This document shows, piece by piece, positions 8,618-18,251 of a stretch of DNA of 21,756 nt. Position 1 is the first letter of the stretch, and each line of letters begins with the position of its first letter. This DNA comes from Alphaproteobacteria bacterium (GTDB lineage: Bacteria > Pseudomonadota > Alphaproteobacteria > JAGOMX01): NCBI GenBank assembly GCA_016742295.1, contig JACVCA010000004.1, positions 1 through 21,756 of the forward strand, read 5' to 3'. The translations under genes and the position numbers were made by a program. Below the pieces are notes generated by a model. The model ran no database searches. It saw only the letters and a program-made list of their open reading frames with translations, and was not told the origin of the DNA.

Positions 8618-8670
8618 CTCCAAGGCTAGTATGCCGGAGCCTCTAAGTTCATGACTAAGGAGACTATTTT
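8614..8670 (+). terminator. Inverted repeat with T-run (terminator-like or structured leader)
   Basis: TAGTCTCC (8614-8621) and its exact complement GGAGACTA (8659-8666) flank 37 nt, and the right arm runs into TTTT (8667-8670). An inner hairpin is possible: CTCC-AA-GGC (8618-8626) with GCC-GGAG (8633-8639). That hairpin competes with the outer stem for CTCC. It could end transcripts coming from comEC. A transcript from the promoter at 8589-8617 would start inside the stem and could not form the outer pairing. Confidence 0.35.
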
Positions 8671-8837
8671 AAGAAACTTCATAGAGTAGTTACTGCTTGT
8701 ATTAAATAATTAATTTATAACTTTAGGAAGAATATGTTTAAAAGGGCTGATCAAGGTTTTTGTTTACTGAGAATGAATAAACTTCGTTTACTCTTTTGTT
8801 ATATTCATAGATTTTCATAAGGTAGGGAGTGCTATCA

Positions 8838-10124
8838 ATGAAGAATGCAAAGAATAGCCAATCTCATCTGGGTCACGGGAAAGCATGGTTGGTATTAGGC
8901 TGTGCGGGTCTGTTTTATTGTTATCAGTTTGTTCTGCGCGTATCTGCAAATATTATGACTGAAGATCTCATGCAGGCATTTTCGATTGATGCCGGTTCCC
9001 TTGGGTTTATTGCTGCATTTTATTATTATGCTTATGCTGGGATGCAAATTCCCTTGGGTTTGATTATGGATCATTTCGGTCCTAGGCGCTTACTTTCTGT
9101 GGCAGGGCTTATCTGTGGGCTTTCTTGTTTCTTATTTGCCTATTCAAAAAGCCCAAATCTTGCCGCTTGTGCGCGTTTCATGATGGGAATTGGTGCAGCT
9201 TGCGGTTTCCTGGGCACATTAAAGGTAGGAACAATTTGGTTCAAGCCCCGACAATTTGGCAATGTTATCAGTTTTGCTATGATCGCAGGGACCTTAGGGG
9301 CAACGCTTGGAGGTGCCCCTCTTGAATATTTCGTAAAAACTGTCGGTTGGCGGTTTGCTCTCCAATTTATCGGACTTGTTGGTATTCTTATTGGTCTGAT
9401 AATCTATGTATTTGTGCGGGACTCGCCCAACATTACTAGCCAACCTCTAACTGAGCCATCAAGTTCAGAAGAAAATTTCTTTTCAGGACTTTACCTAGTT
9501 ATTATGAATCGTCAGGTTTGGATCGTTTCTTTATTTGGCATGTTAATGTACGTACCACTGGTCATTATTGGGGATTTATGGGGTGTATCATTTGTAGAAA
9601 AGGTTTTTGGTATTCCAGAAGCAATTGCACCTATGATTATTACGTCAATGTTTTTTGGCGTGGCAATAGGTGGCCCTATTTTTACAAATTTATCAGATCG
9701 CATATCTAAAAGACGCTTACCGATGATTATAGGGGTGCTTTTGAACTTCATTCTCTTTGGAGGCATATTATTCTTTGATAAAATGCCTCTAATTGCTTTA
9801 TATATTATTTTCTTTTTTGGGGGATTATTTTTAACGGCTAAAGCTTTATGTTGGGCTTCAATTTGTGAAAGCATTCCCCTGAAAGCCAGCGGTGTTGCCA
9901 TTGGTTTTAGTAACATGATGGTGATGTTAAGCGGGGTTATTGGGCACCCGCTTGCAGGTTGGCTTTTGGATTATAGTTGGGACGGAAGTGTTATGCAGGG
10001 GGTTCCTATTTATACGGCTGACAATTATCGTCTTTCATTTACAATGTTCCCAGTTTGTCTTGGAATTGCATTGATATTGTCTTGTTTTATTCGTGAAACC
10101 TATCCTGCCACTTCAGATAGTTAA
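8838..10124 (+). CDS. Major facilitator superfamily transporter
   Basis: A 428-residue inner-membrane carrier of the 12-helix MFS class; substrate not recognisable from sequence. It has two six-helix halves separated by a polar loop around residues 205-220 (TSQPLTEPSSSEENF). The cytoplasmic loop between helices 2 and 3 carries motif A in the form GLIMDHFGPRR, and the equivalent loop of the second half reads NLSDRISKRRLP. The N-terminal half contains YYYAYAGMQIPLG and ARFMMGIGAACGFLG, the latter resembling the substrate-proximal helix 4 of anion/organic acid carriers. I chose the ATG at 8838 because AGGGAG (8824-8829) sits 8 nt upstream; a GTG at 8829 in the same frame lies within that ribosome binding site. 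Similar small carriers are frequent in intracellular bacteria, where they import host metabolites; that role is inference here. Confidence 0.9.
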   Translation: MKNAKNSQSHLGHGKAWLVLGCAGLFYCYQFVLRVSANIMTEDLMQAFSIDAGSLGFIAAFYYYAYAGMQIPLGLIMDHFGPRRLLSVAGLICGLSCFLFAYSKSPNLAACARFMMGIGAACGFLGTLKVGTIWFKPRQFGNVISFAMIAGTLGATLGGAPLEYFVKTVGWRFALQFIGLVGILIGLIIYVFVRDSPNITSQPLTEPSSSEENFFSGLYLVIMNRQVWIVSLFGMLMYVPLVIIGDLWGVSFVEKVFGIPEAIAPMIITSMFFGVAIGGPIFTNLSDRISKRRLPMIIGVLLNFILFGGILFFDKMPLIALYIIFFFGGLFLTAKALCWASICESIPLKASGVAIGFSNMMVMLSGVIGHPLAGWLLDYSWDGSVMQGVPIYTADNYRLSFTMFPVCLGIALILSCFIRETYPATSDS

Positions 10125-10391
10125 CTTATGATCCCGTAAAGAGTTTTGGCGGATACTATAAACCCTCCTAGATAAATAAAGGATCTTAAAGAGCTGCGTA
10201 TCATTTACTGCAGTGAATCTATCCTTTCTTTTAATTGATTGGGGTAATTCATATTTCCTCTTCTTGGTTATCTCTTGCTATAGCGGAAATCTAAGGAAAT
10301 CTACCATCAATTTCTATTCGTTCTGAAATTTTCTATACCTTTAAAAATAAGCTTCTTAAAATACTTGAAAATGCATTATTGTGATTTGAAT

Positions 10392-12566
10392 ATGACTCAT
10401 GATACTCAACCCTCTCCTGAAATACTTTCTGGCGTTGTGGAACGAATCACTTTCCATAACCCTGACAATGGTTATAGCATTTTAAAAGTTAAAGTCTCTG
10501 GGCGAGGCCAGTTAGTCACTGTTGTGGGGCATCTTGCAACAATCAAGTTGGGAGAAGTGCTTCAGGCGTCCGGAGAATGGTTGAATGATCCGTCTTATGG
10601 TCTACAGTTTAAATCGTCTTCGCTCACAGTTTCTCCTCCTACCACGCTTGAAGGGGTTCGAAGATACTTAAGCTCTGGGATGATTAAAGGGGTTGGCCCG
10701 GTTTATGCCAAAAAACTTGTACGGGCTTTTGGAGAAGCTGTTTTTGAGGTGATTGAGAAAACCCCTCAGAAGCTTTTTGAGGTCCCGGGTATTGGACAAG
10801 TGCGTGCCAAACAAATTATCCAAGGGTGGTCAGAACAGAAAGTCATGGGAGATATCATGATTTTCTTACACCAGCATAATATTAGTTCAAGCCGTGCCGT
10901 TCGGATTTATAAAACCTTTGGAGCTGATGCTATCAATATAATCTTAGAAAATCCTTATAGATTGGTGGATCAAATTCGCGGCATCGGCTTTATATCAGCC
11001 GATGCCATTGCCCAAAAAGTCGGCATAGAGAAAACCTCTGTGATCAGAGTTGAAGCAGGTCTTCATTATGTTCTTTCTCAAGCAATGGAACAGGGACACT
11101 GCAGCCTTCCACGGGAGAAGTTTTTTTCTCAAGCAGAGGATATATTAGAAGTACCCCAAGAACTTTTAAAACAAGCACTTGCCCAAAGCTGCCTTAAGGG
11201 ACAGATTATAACCGATGAGATTGATGGGGTAGAGAGTGTTTTTCCAAAAAAGCTTTATCAAGCAGAACAACAAGTTGCAGCATTTTTAAAGCTTATCCAC
11301 CAGACTGAAATCCCTTGGGAAATATCTAATGTAAAAGATGCCTTAAATATTGCTGAGAAGAGACTAGGCGTTAAGCTGGCTGAAAGTCAAACGTTAGCTG
11401 TTTGCAAAGTTCTAGAATCAAAAATTTCTGTGATCACAGGGGGGCCAGGAGTCGGAAAAACTACTTTAATTAAAACGCTCATTACAATTCTTGCTGCACA
11501 AAATCTTAAAATTGTATTATGTGCTCCAACGGGTCGCGCCGCCAAGCGTCTTGCGGAAACAACTGGCCTTGAAGCTAAAACAATTCATCGCTTGTTGGAA
11601 ATGGATCCAATTCGTGGAGAATTTAAACGTAGCGCAGATTATCCGTTGATCTGTGATTTGCTCATTATTGATGAAATGTCGATGGTAGATGTGCCTTTGA
11701 TGTATGCGCTTATGAGAGCAGTGCCTTTGAAGTCTGGAGTGATATTCGTAGGAGATATTGATCAATTACCCTCCGTAGGTCCTGGCAGTGTTCTGGCAGA
11801 TATTATTGCCTCCAATGCCTTTAATGTCGTGCGGCTTACAGAGGTTTTCCGGCAAATGGAAACCAGTCAAATCATTGTTAACGCCCACCGAATCAATCAA
11901 GGTTTAATGCCTCTGGAGCAGCCTTCAACTGAAATTTCAGATTTCTATTTCATCGAAACAAAAGATCCATCTAATGGGGTTAATAAAATCATTCAGCTAG
12001 TTACAAAACGGATTCCAGAACGTTTTCATCTTAATCCATTAAAAGATATTCAAGTGCTTTGTCCGATGAATAAAGGCGGTCTTGGAGCACGGTCTTTGAA
12101 TATTGAGCTTCAAAAGGCTCTGCTTCCAGCCCAAGAGATTGGTATTGAGCGGTTTGGATCAAAGTTGAGTTCCGGCGATAAAGTCATGCAGATTGTCAAT
12201 AATTATGACAAAGATGTGTATAATGGCGATATGGGGTTCATCAAGGAAGTGGACCTTGAGCAATCCTTGATACTGATTAATTATGATGGACGCAGCGTGG
12301 GCTATGATTTCTCAGAACTTGATCAAATTACCTTGGCCTACGCTACTACCATTCATAAATCTCAAGGCTCTGAATATCCGGCTGTGATTATTCCAATTGT
12401 CACACAGCATTATATGATGTTGAAGCGGAACTTACTTTATACGGCAGTCACGCGCGGCCAAAAGCTTGTTGTTTTGCTAGGTCAACGTCAGGCTTTGAAA
12501 ATGGCGATTGAGTCTAGCGGTATCTCTCAGCGGGGGTCGAAATTAAAAGATTGGCTTTGTGAGTAG
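10392..12566 (+). CDS. recD2: RecD2-type ATP-dependent DNA helicase
   Basis: RecD2 is a 5'-3' superfamily 1B DNA helicase that acts without RecBC, in DNA repair and replication-fork maintenance. Counting from the ATG at 10392 the protein has 724 residues, the normal size. The N-terminus is the RecD2-specific OB-like region (VVERITFHNPDNGYSILKV), followed by helix-hairpin-helix repeats (IKGVGPVYAKKL, FEVPGIGQVRAKQI, IRGIGFISADAI). The motor has Walker A GGPGVGKTT (350-358), the motif CAPTGRAAKRL, Walker B IIDEMSM with D427-E428, GDIDQLPSVGPG, LTEVFRQ, TTIHKSQGSEYP and motif VI NLLYTAVTRG. The start is uncertain: in-frame TTG (10365) and ATG (10371) exist upstream and none has a strong Shine-Dalgarno. 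The 267-bp gap before it shows no clear promoter or RNA. It converges on the GDH gene with 94 bp between them and no hairpin terminator. Confidence 0.95.
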   Translation: MTHDTQPSPEILSGVVERITFHNPDNGYSILKVKVSGRGQLVTVVGHLATIKLGEVLQASGEWLNDPSYGLQFKSSSLTVSPPTTLEGVRRYLSSGMIKGVGPVYAKKLVRAFGEAVFEVIEKTPQKLFEVPGIGQVRAKQIIQGWSEQKVMGDIMIFLHQHNISSSRAVRIYKTFGADAINIILENPYRLVDQIRGIGFISADAIAQKVGIEKTSVIRVEAGLHYVLSQAMEQGHCSLPREKFFSQAEDILEVPQELLKQALAQSCLKGQIITDEIDGVESVFPKKLYQAEQQVAAFLKLIHQTEIPWEISNVKDALNIAEKRLGVKLAESQTLAVCKVLESKISVITGGPGVGKTTLIKTLITILAAQNLKIVLCAPTGRAAKRLAETTGLEAKTIHRLLEMDPIRGEFKRSADYPLICDLLIIDEMSMVDVPLMYALMRAVPLKSGVIFVGDIDQLPSVGPGSVLADIIASNAFNVVRLTEVFRQMETSQIIVNAHRINQGLMPLEQPSTEISDFYFIETKDPSNGVNKIIQLVTKRIPERFHLNPLKDIQVLCPMNKGGLGARSLNIELQKALLPAQEIGIERFGSKLSSGDKVMQIVNNYDKDVYNGDMGFIKEVDLEQSLILINYDGRSVGYDFSELDQITLAYATTIHKSQGSEYPAVIIPIVTQHYMMLKRNLLYTAVTRGQKLVVLLGQRQALKMAIESSGISQRGSKLKDWLCE

Positions 12567-12660
12567 TGGAAGTATATTTATTTGAAAGGAAAGATTAAAT
12601 TCAAGAAAATAAATCTAGAAATAGGCGGTAAGGTGATTTTTTCCCTTTAAAGATAAAATA

Positions 12661-15600
12661 TTAACTACTTAATATTCGAAGCTCACGTTGTAAAACCGTT
12701 AAAAGTCCAAGATTGGGGGCTAGAGTGGCCTTACCTTCCTTGAAGAGCTGATCGATAGAGGTCGTCAAGTCCGGATTAGCTCTCGTCCAAGCTCTTATCA
12801 TTGCCTCCCCTTTTAAAAGCTTAAGTGGCGAATGAGTGAGATGGTGGTATAAAATCTTAGTTGTGAGAGCGCTTTGACTGGCCTCTAGATCCTCACTTAA
12901 TGCATTAATGGCCACCTGTTCCCAAGAATTATTCAATTTAAGTTTTTTATCGAGTTTTTGAAGAAAATCAAATTTAAAGCGTCTTCCAACCGTAAAGTAG
13001 AGATTAGCAATACTGGCAATAGAAGCCCTGTTTTTTTCTGCAATTAAGATAATATCGGGTGAAGAGGCCATGATTTCAAGCTTTGCTATACGTGCAGAAC
13101 GGTCCCTTCCGAGCCCAAGTTTTTGATAGCGTAAAATTTCCTTTTCAAGAAATTTTAGTTTATTTTTAGGCAACGATGCTTCCAAATTATAGGATAATTT
13201 TTCAATGTTCTTGGTAAACTTAGTGCTGATCATTTGCATATTTAAAGGGCTTGGGAACTGCTTTAAAAACCACCTAGTTGTTTTGTAGATAAACTGCTGG
13301 AGATTTTGGAATGTTTGTAGTTGACTCTTGGCGCTCATCGGTGTTTTTAAACTTTCAATATCGTGCCATATCTCTTCAATTTTAAAAATCTCCAGCACCA
13401 TAAAATAAGCGCGAATGATATCTTCAATAGGCTTTTTGGTTTTTTCAACTAATTCATGAACAAAGCTGGGTCCCATACGATTGATAATTTTATTGCTGAC
13501 CATGGTGGCGATAATTTCTCGTTTTAAGGGGTGAGTCTCAATAAAAGAAGCATATTTATCTTGTAAAGGCTTTGGAAAATAATAATGAGCTTCATGAATT
13601 AAAAATTCTTCATCGGGAAGACCAGAGTATAAAATTGAATTGCCCAAAGCATTTTTAGCATAAGGCATTAAGACTGCCAATTGAGGCCGCACTAGCCCAA
13701 GGCCTTTTGATTGATAGTCTGCAAGCTGTATATCGTCCGGGAGATACTCGAGCGAACGATCGAGCCCTGCCGTTTTCTCTAAAAAGTGCAAGCGTTTGAT
13801 ATGGCGATCAAGCATTCTAACGCTCAGAGTGCTGGCCATACTTAAGCTCAGATTTTGATCATAGTTATTTTTAAGAACAAGGCTTGCTACTTCCTCAGTC
13901 ATTTTGTGTAAAAGCATATCTCGAGCCTTTAAAGTTAGCTTGCCTTTCAAAACAATCTGACGTAGTAAAATTTTAATATTAACTTCGTGATCTGAACAAT
14001 CAACCCCTCCGGAATTATCAATGGCATCTGTATTAATTCGGCCACCCGCGCGTGCAAAATCAATTCGTGCACGTTGAGTGACTCCAAGGTTAGCGCCTTC
14101 CGCAATGACTTTACATCTCAAGTCATTAGCATTCACACGAATATTGTCATTGCTGGGGTCGCTTACATCTGCATGGTTTTCAATGCGAGACTTGATATAG
14201 GTGCCAATCCCTCCAAACCAGATTAAATCGACTTGTGCCATTAAAATAGCTTGAATGAGTTCGTTGGGGGTAATCTCCCATTTATGAAGGGATAACACTT
14301 GTTTAATTTCGGGTGAAATATGGATTATTTTTGTGTCGCGCGTGAAAATTCTACCGCCCGAAGACATTAACTTTTGATTATAGGCATCCCAACCAAGCTG
14401 TGCTTCAAAAAGACGTTTACGCTCATTAAAGCTTGTAGCAGGGTTGGGGTAAGGATCGATAAAAATATGACGATGATTAAAAGCCGCAATAAGTCTAATT
14501 AAAGGCGATTGCAAAAGACCATTGCCGAAAACATCTCCCGACATATCTCCTACACCTACAACGCTAATTTCATTTGTTGAGAGGTTAACTCCCATTTCCC
14601 AGAAATGGCGTTTTACTGATTCCCAAGCACCACGTGCTGTAATGGCCATCCCCTTATGGTCATAACCTGCAGATCCTCCTGAGGCGAAGGCATCATCAAG
14701 CCAAAAGCCAAAGTTTTTAGAAATGACATTTGCATAATCTGAAAAGGTGGCGGTCCCTTTATCTGCAGCAACGACAAGATAAGGATCGTCTTGATCATAT
14801 AAAACAGTATGGGGAGGAGGGGTAATGACGTCTTTACCAATATTATCTGTAATTTCAAGTAAGGCTTGCATCATAAGTTTATAGCATTCGATACCTTCGA
14901 GCGATATTTCTTCTCGGGTTAAATTCTCAATAGGTTTTTTGATAATAAATCCACCTTTTGAACCTTTTGGGACGATGATGGCGTTTTTAACCATTTGAGC
15001 TTTAAGTAATCCTAATACTTCAGTCCTAAAATCTTCTTTCCGGTCTGACCAACGGATTCCCCCGCGTGCCACCTTACCTCCGCGAAGATGAACTGCCTCA
15101 AAGCGAGGAGAGTAAACGTAAATTTCATAAAGAGGTCGTGGGGCTGGCAGTTCTTCGAACGCTTTACAATCAAATTTAAATGTCAAATAAGCTTTAGGCT
15201 TTCCGTTAGCTTGAAGTTGAAAGTAATTGGTTCGAATAGTCGAAGTTACCAGGTTGATAAATCTCCTTAAAATCCGGTCCTCTTGTGAGTTTTCTACTTT
15301 TTCCAGCTGCAAATAAATTTCCTGGATCTTTTCTTGCAGTGATGTTTGATCTTTAGGGAGTTTTAAGGGATGAAACCGTTTCATAAAAGCTTGTACAATC
15401 AAGTAGGTAATTTTAAGGTTTTTTACTAATGTCTCTTCTATATAGGTTTGGCTAAAAGAAATTTGCAGTTGGCGAAGGTACTTTGCATAGGCTCGCAGCA
15501 TTGAACATTGTTGCCAATCAAGGCCAGCACGAATAACCAAACGGTTAAAACCGTCATTTTCGATATCTTTATTCCAAACCCTCGAGAACATGATTAAAAA

Positions 15601-17490
15601 TTTCTCTTCAATTTGTCTAATATCAATAGGGTAGTTCCCACGGCTTGTAGCTTCAAAATCATGTATCCACACTGGTGAGATTTGACTAGAGTTAATAACA
15701 AACGTAGAGTTTTCTCTTTCAATATTGAGGTCCATATTTTCAAATGTTGAACTTAACTCCGAAAGAGGCACCCCTGTGCCAGGATTATATAACTTAATTT
15801 TTAAAATATGGGGCAGAACACCGTCAGGACGATAAATTCTAAGTTGAGCTTGCTTGTCTTGATAAGCTTTTTCAATGTATTTGATATCAATAACTGCAGT
15901 TTGCTCATCAACTTTCTCTTGATATTCTTTGCTGAAAGCTTGAGAATATTCCTGATAAAGTTTAGCTCCCTCCCATTCTCCGAACTTTTTATTTAAAGCT
16001 GACTGTAGATTATCTTTCCAAGATCGAGTGACCTTGGCAAGCTTCTCTTCTATGTCTCTAACCTGGTAATTTAAAGGTAAAGGTGAGGAAGAAATATTTG
16101 CTATATAATGCGCACATACAAAATTTAGGTCTTCGTACTGAGCTTTGCCAAAAGTGATAGAATAGTGAAGCTCTTGTGCTAAAATGTTTCCCATAACTTC
16201 CATAAGTTCATAATGAAATCGGTTCCGGGGAATATAAACAAGGCATGATAAAAAGCGGCAAAAGTAATCGGGACGGATTAATAGAGCAAGCTGAGGTTGT
16301 TCCTGGATAGATAAGATTTTAATTCCCATTTCTAAAAGCTCCTCTTCAGAGGCTTGAAATAATTCATCACGAGGAAGGGAATCCATAATATGAGTAAGAG
16401 TTTTCTCATCATGGGATAAATTTGAAAACCCTGACTTCTTCATTACATGAGAAATTTTTCTACGCAAAAGAGGAATGTCTCGTGCACAGCTGCTATAAGC
16501 AAGTGAGGTAAAAATTCCTATAAACTCTTGGATTCCAATAATATTGCCATTATCATCAAGTTTTTTAATGCTTATTGAGTCCATTGGAACGGGACGGTGG
16601 ACATTTGAAATATGAGTCGTTTTTGTAATAAGTATTGTTTCAGGATGTAAAATAAATGGCATTGTTTCAGTATTAAAAGGAGCGCCATGATGGAATAACC
16701 CAATATCATGATTGGCAGAATCGCTTAAGATACCTAACGCTTGGGAGTTACAAGGTTCACTTTTAAATAATTTTTGATCAGAGTTAAAGTCATATTGTCG
16801 GTAGCCTAAAAAGGTAAAATGCTCATTATTAAGCCAAGTGAGAAACTCCTTGTTTTCAGCTGCTTGTATGGATGAAATTATTCCCATGACAGGACGGATG
16901 TCTTCTGATGCTTCTCTTATTTTGAACCTCATGATAGGCAAGTCCCGGTTAGTTAAACGAATATCTTTTAGGATGCGAGGTAACTTGGTCTTTAATAGAG
17001 ACAGCATTTCAAGAGAGACAGGGTCTATAATTTCGCAATGGATAAGAGACTCTAAAATGCATCGATTATCAATTATAGGTTGAATTTCTTTTAATCGACC
17101 ATTTGAATCGCGCTGAACTTTAAGATGAGGATGAATTAAAATATGAGCACGAAGTCCGATCCTTTCCAGAAAACTTATGAAAGAATCAAGTAGGAATGGC
17201 ATATTATCATTGAGTAAATTGATGATAATACGCGAAGAATGAGGTTGAACATCAAGCTTAATTTCATAAATCTCACATTTGGCTTCATTGAGGTTACGAT
17301 GTTGAAAAAATTGCCATGCATCAAAAACAAGGGTTTCGATAATTTCAATCGGAAAGTCTTTAATTTTATTATAATTGTTTTGTTCAAGAAGAATCTTCAC
17401 AAATCGCTCAACATTTTTTTTCTCTTCTAGTTGAACTTTTTGGCGAATCATTCTTATAAGGTTTACAATTATAGAGCTATCGAATGCCAT
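12661..17490 (-). CDS. gdh: NAD-specific glutamate dehydrogenase, large (~180 kDa) class
   Basis: This enzyme oxidises glutamate to 2-oxoglutarate and ammonium with NAD+, feeding amino-acid carbon to the TCA cycle in the cytoplasm. The length, about 1,609 residues, is that of the GDH180 (Bac_GDH, PF05088) family rather than the ~450-residue hexameric forms. The N-terminal ~600 residues are the regulatory ACT-like part (e.g. INLLNDNMPFLLDS, FTFLGYRQYDF). The catalytic core follows: ARGGIRWSDRKEDFRTEVLGL near 805, IVPKGSKGGF near 840, the nucleotide-binding VGVGDMSGDVFGNG near 980, and NSGGVDCSDHEVNIK near 1155. The C-terminal ~450 residues are the helical tail of this family. The frame also opens from a TTG at 17523, but I prefer the ATG at 17488-17490. 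AAAGGA lies only one nucleotide before that ATG, so spacing is poor and the start is not settled. No terminator hairpin is seen at the 3' side. Confidence 0.97.
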   Translation of the reverse strand: MAFDSSIIVNLIRMIRQKVQLEEKKNVERFVKILLEQNNYNKIKDFPIEIIETLVFDAWQFFQHRNLNEAKCEIYEIKLDVQPHSSRIIINLLNDNMPFLLDSFISFLERIGLRAHILIHPHLKVQRDSNGRLKEIQPIIDNRCILESLIHCEIIDPVSLEMLSLLKTKLPRILKDIRLTNRDLPIMRFKIREASEDIRPVMGIISSIQAAENKEFLTWLNNEHFTFLGYRQYDFNSDQKLFKSEPCNSQALGILSDSANHDIGLFHHGAPFNTETMPFILHPETILITKTTHISNVHRPVPMDSISIKKLDDNGNIIGIQEFIGIFTSLAYSSCARDIPLLRRKISHVMKKSGFSNLSHDEKTLTHIMDSLPRDELFQASEEELLEMGIKILSIQEQPQLALLIRPDYFCRFLSCLVYIPRNRFHYELMEVMGNILAQELHYSITFGKAQYEDLNFVCAHYIANISSSPLPLNYQVRDIEEKLAKVTRSWKDNLQSALNKKFGEWEGAKLYQEYSQAFSKEYQEKVDEQTAVIDIKYIEKAYQDKQAQLRIYRPDGVLPHILKIKLYNPGTGVPLSELSSTFENMDLNIERENSTFVINSSQISPVWIHDFEATSRGNYPIDIRQIEEKFLIMFSRVWNKDIENDGFNRLVIRAGLDWQQCSMLRAYAKYLRQLQISFSQTYIEETLVKNLKITYLIVQAFMKRFHPLKLPKDQTSLQEKIQEIYLQLEKVENSQEDRILRRFINLVTSTIRTNYFQLQANGKPKAYLTFKFDCKAFEELPAPRPLYEIYVYSPRFEAVHLRGGKVARGGIRWSDRKEDFRTEVLGLLKAQMVKNAIIVPKGSKGGFIIKKPIENLTREEISLEGIECYKLMMQALLEITDNIGKDVITPPPHTVLYDQDDPYLVVAADKGTATFSDYANVISKNFGFWLDDAFASGGSAGYDHKGMAITARGAWESVKRHFWEMGVNLSTNEISVVGVGDMSGDVFGNGLLQSPLIRLIAAFNHRHIFIDPYPNPATSFNERKRLFEAQLGWDAYNQKLMSSGGRIFTRDTKIIHISPEIKQVLSLHKWEITPNELIQAILMAQVDLIWFGGIGTYIKSRIENHADVSDPSNDNIRVNANDLRCKVIAEGANLGVTQRARIDFARAGGRINTDAIDNSGGVDCSDHEVNIKILLRQIVLKGKLTLKARDMLLHKMTEEVASLVLKNNYDQNLSLSMASTLSVRMLDRHIKRLHFLEKTAGLDRSLEYLPDDIQLADYQSKGLGLVRPQLAVLMPYAKNALGNSILYSGLPDEEFLIHEAHYYFPKPLQDKYASFIETHPLKREIIATMVSNKIINRMGPSFVHELVEKTKKPIEDIIRAYFMVLEIFKIEEIWHDIESLKTPMSAKSQLQTFQNLQQFIYKTTRWFLKQFPSPLNMQMISTKFTKNIEKLSYNLEASLPKNKLKFLEKEILRYQKLGLGRDRSARIAKLEIMASSPDIILIAEKNRASIASIANLYFTVGRRFKFDFLQKLDKKLKLNNSWEQVAINALSEDLEASQSALTTKILYHHLTHSPLKLLKGEAMIRAWTRANPDLTTSIDQLFKEGKATLAPNLGLLTVLQRELRILSS

Positions 17491-17600
17491 GTCCTTTTGA
17501 CTTTCTATAACTCTTAAGAACAAGCTTTACTTAAGGATACACCCAAATCTTTAACCAAAAATAAAGAGGCTAAAGAAATAAGGGAGTTAGATTGTATTAA

Positions 17601-17639
17601 AAGGAGGTAAAGATGAAGAAAAAATGTAAGAATGACTAG
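17601..17639 (+). other. Perfect Shine-Dalgarno followed by an 8-codon ORF
   Basis: AAGGAGGT (17601-17608) is the complete complement of the 16S rRNA tail and stands 4 nt before an ATG at 17613. The reading frame is only MKKKCKND before the TAG at 17637-17639. A second frame, ATG at 17632 to TAA at 17697 (21 codons, beginning MTSKGLENMM), overlaps its end by 8 nt, an arrangement that would allow reinitiation. It lies between the divergent GDH gene and rnpB. It may be a leader peptide, a remnant or chance; no function is claimed. Confidence 0.3.
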
Positions 17640-17699
17640 CAAAGGCCTTGAAAATATGATGAATTTTAAGCAGAAGATTCAGAAAAGCATACATTAATC

Positions 17700-17728
17700 T
17701 TGTAATAAAATTTAAAAAGGCTTATTTT
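17700..17728 (+). promoter_or_regulatory. Putative rnpB promoter
   Basis: TTGTAA (17700-17705) and TATTTT (17723-17728) are separated by exactly 17 nt, each matching the sigma-70 hexamer at four of six positions. The -10 ends 4 nt before the first paired base of the RNase P RNA P1 stem at 17733, so the start point would fall at or near the mature 5' end. A non-coding AT-rich stretch of about 30 nt separates it from the short ORFs upstream. Confidence 0.5.
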
Positions 17729-17732
17729 CAAG

Positions 17733-18130
17733 AAAGTAAGGTTGTCGGATGGTTGCTGTGTGTCAGCTTGATACAGAGAGGAAAGTCCGGGCTCCACGAG
17801 AATAAGGTGGCGGATAACGTCCGCCGAGGGTAACCTTAGGGAAAGTGCCACAGAAAATATACCGCCAATTTTTTGGTAAGGGTGAAATGGTGCGGTAAGA
17901 GCGTACCGCGTCTTTGGTAACAAAGATGGCAGGGTAAACCCCGCCTGGAGCAAGGCCAAATAGGGACAATTTGTAAGTTTTAGCAATAAAGTTTACCAGG
18001 GTATTCTCGCCCTGTATTGTCCGGGTAGGCTGCTTGAGGTGCTTGGTAACAAGCATCCTAGATGAATAACCATCCTTGTTGAGGGTAACTTCAAACAAGA
18101 CAAAACCCGGCTTATAGACTGCCTTACTTT
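17733..18130 (+). ncRNA. rnpB: RNase P RNA, bacterial class A
   Basis: This is the catalytic RNA of ribonuclease P, which with the RnpA protein removes 5' leaders from tRNA precursors. The ends are set by the P1 helix: AAAGTAAGG at 17733-17741 pairs exactly with CCTTACTTT at 18122-18130. Universally conserved segments appear in the expected order: GAGAGGAAAGTCCGGGCTCC near 17777, CACAGAAAATATACCGCC near 17848, GGGTGAAATGGTGCGGTAAGAG near 17880, GGGTAAACCCCGCCTGGAGC near 17932 with GGCCAAATAGG after it, and CCCGGCTTATAGACTG near 18107. The length of ~398 nt is usual for class A. Position just upstream of mraZ is an arrangement I recall from other alphaproteobacteria. Reading frames on the opposite strand here are artefacts of the RNA's structure. 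Confidence 0.97.
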
Positions 18131-18251
18131 TCTTTAAAATGCGTCTGTCTACTTTTTTGGCAGAATCAGCTGATTAAGATCTATTAAGGATCGATGGAAA
18201 TACTTTATTTACTTATAATCTTCTAGTGGCAGTTGAGTAGAGATCAAAGTG

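Larger units (their letters stand above)
8425..8837. other. Intergenic region between comEC and the MFS gene
   Basis: About 410 bp with no convincing reading frame. It holds a tandem pair of GTG(A/G)CTATCCT copies, a TTGACA promoter-like site and an 8-bp inverted repeat ending in a T-run (each listed separately). A short ACGG/CCGT hairpin (8446-8459) lies just after comEC but has no U-tract. The last 120 bp are AT-rich leader sequence before the MFS gene. In many alphaproteobacteria lexA lies near comEC; nothing like it, intact or decayed, is visible here. Confidence 0.6.

Noticed and set aside
8829..8837. Alternative GTG start for the MFS gene
   Set aside because: The GTG is part of the ribosome binding site that correctly positions the ATG at 8838.
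9512..9916. 134-codon minus-strand frame inside the MFS gene
   Set aside because: It is the complement of transmembrane coding sequence; no homology recognised and the plus-strand protein is continuous.
12567..12660. Gap between convergent recD2 and GDH genes examined for a bidirectional terminator
   Set aside because: T-rich runs are present but no stem of useful length adjoins them on either strand.
17666..18098. Minus-strand reading frames of 106 and 111 codons
   Set aside because: They run antisense through RNase P RNA, which is securely identified by its conserved core and P1 ends.
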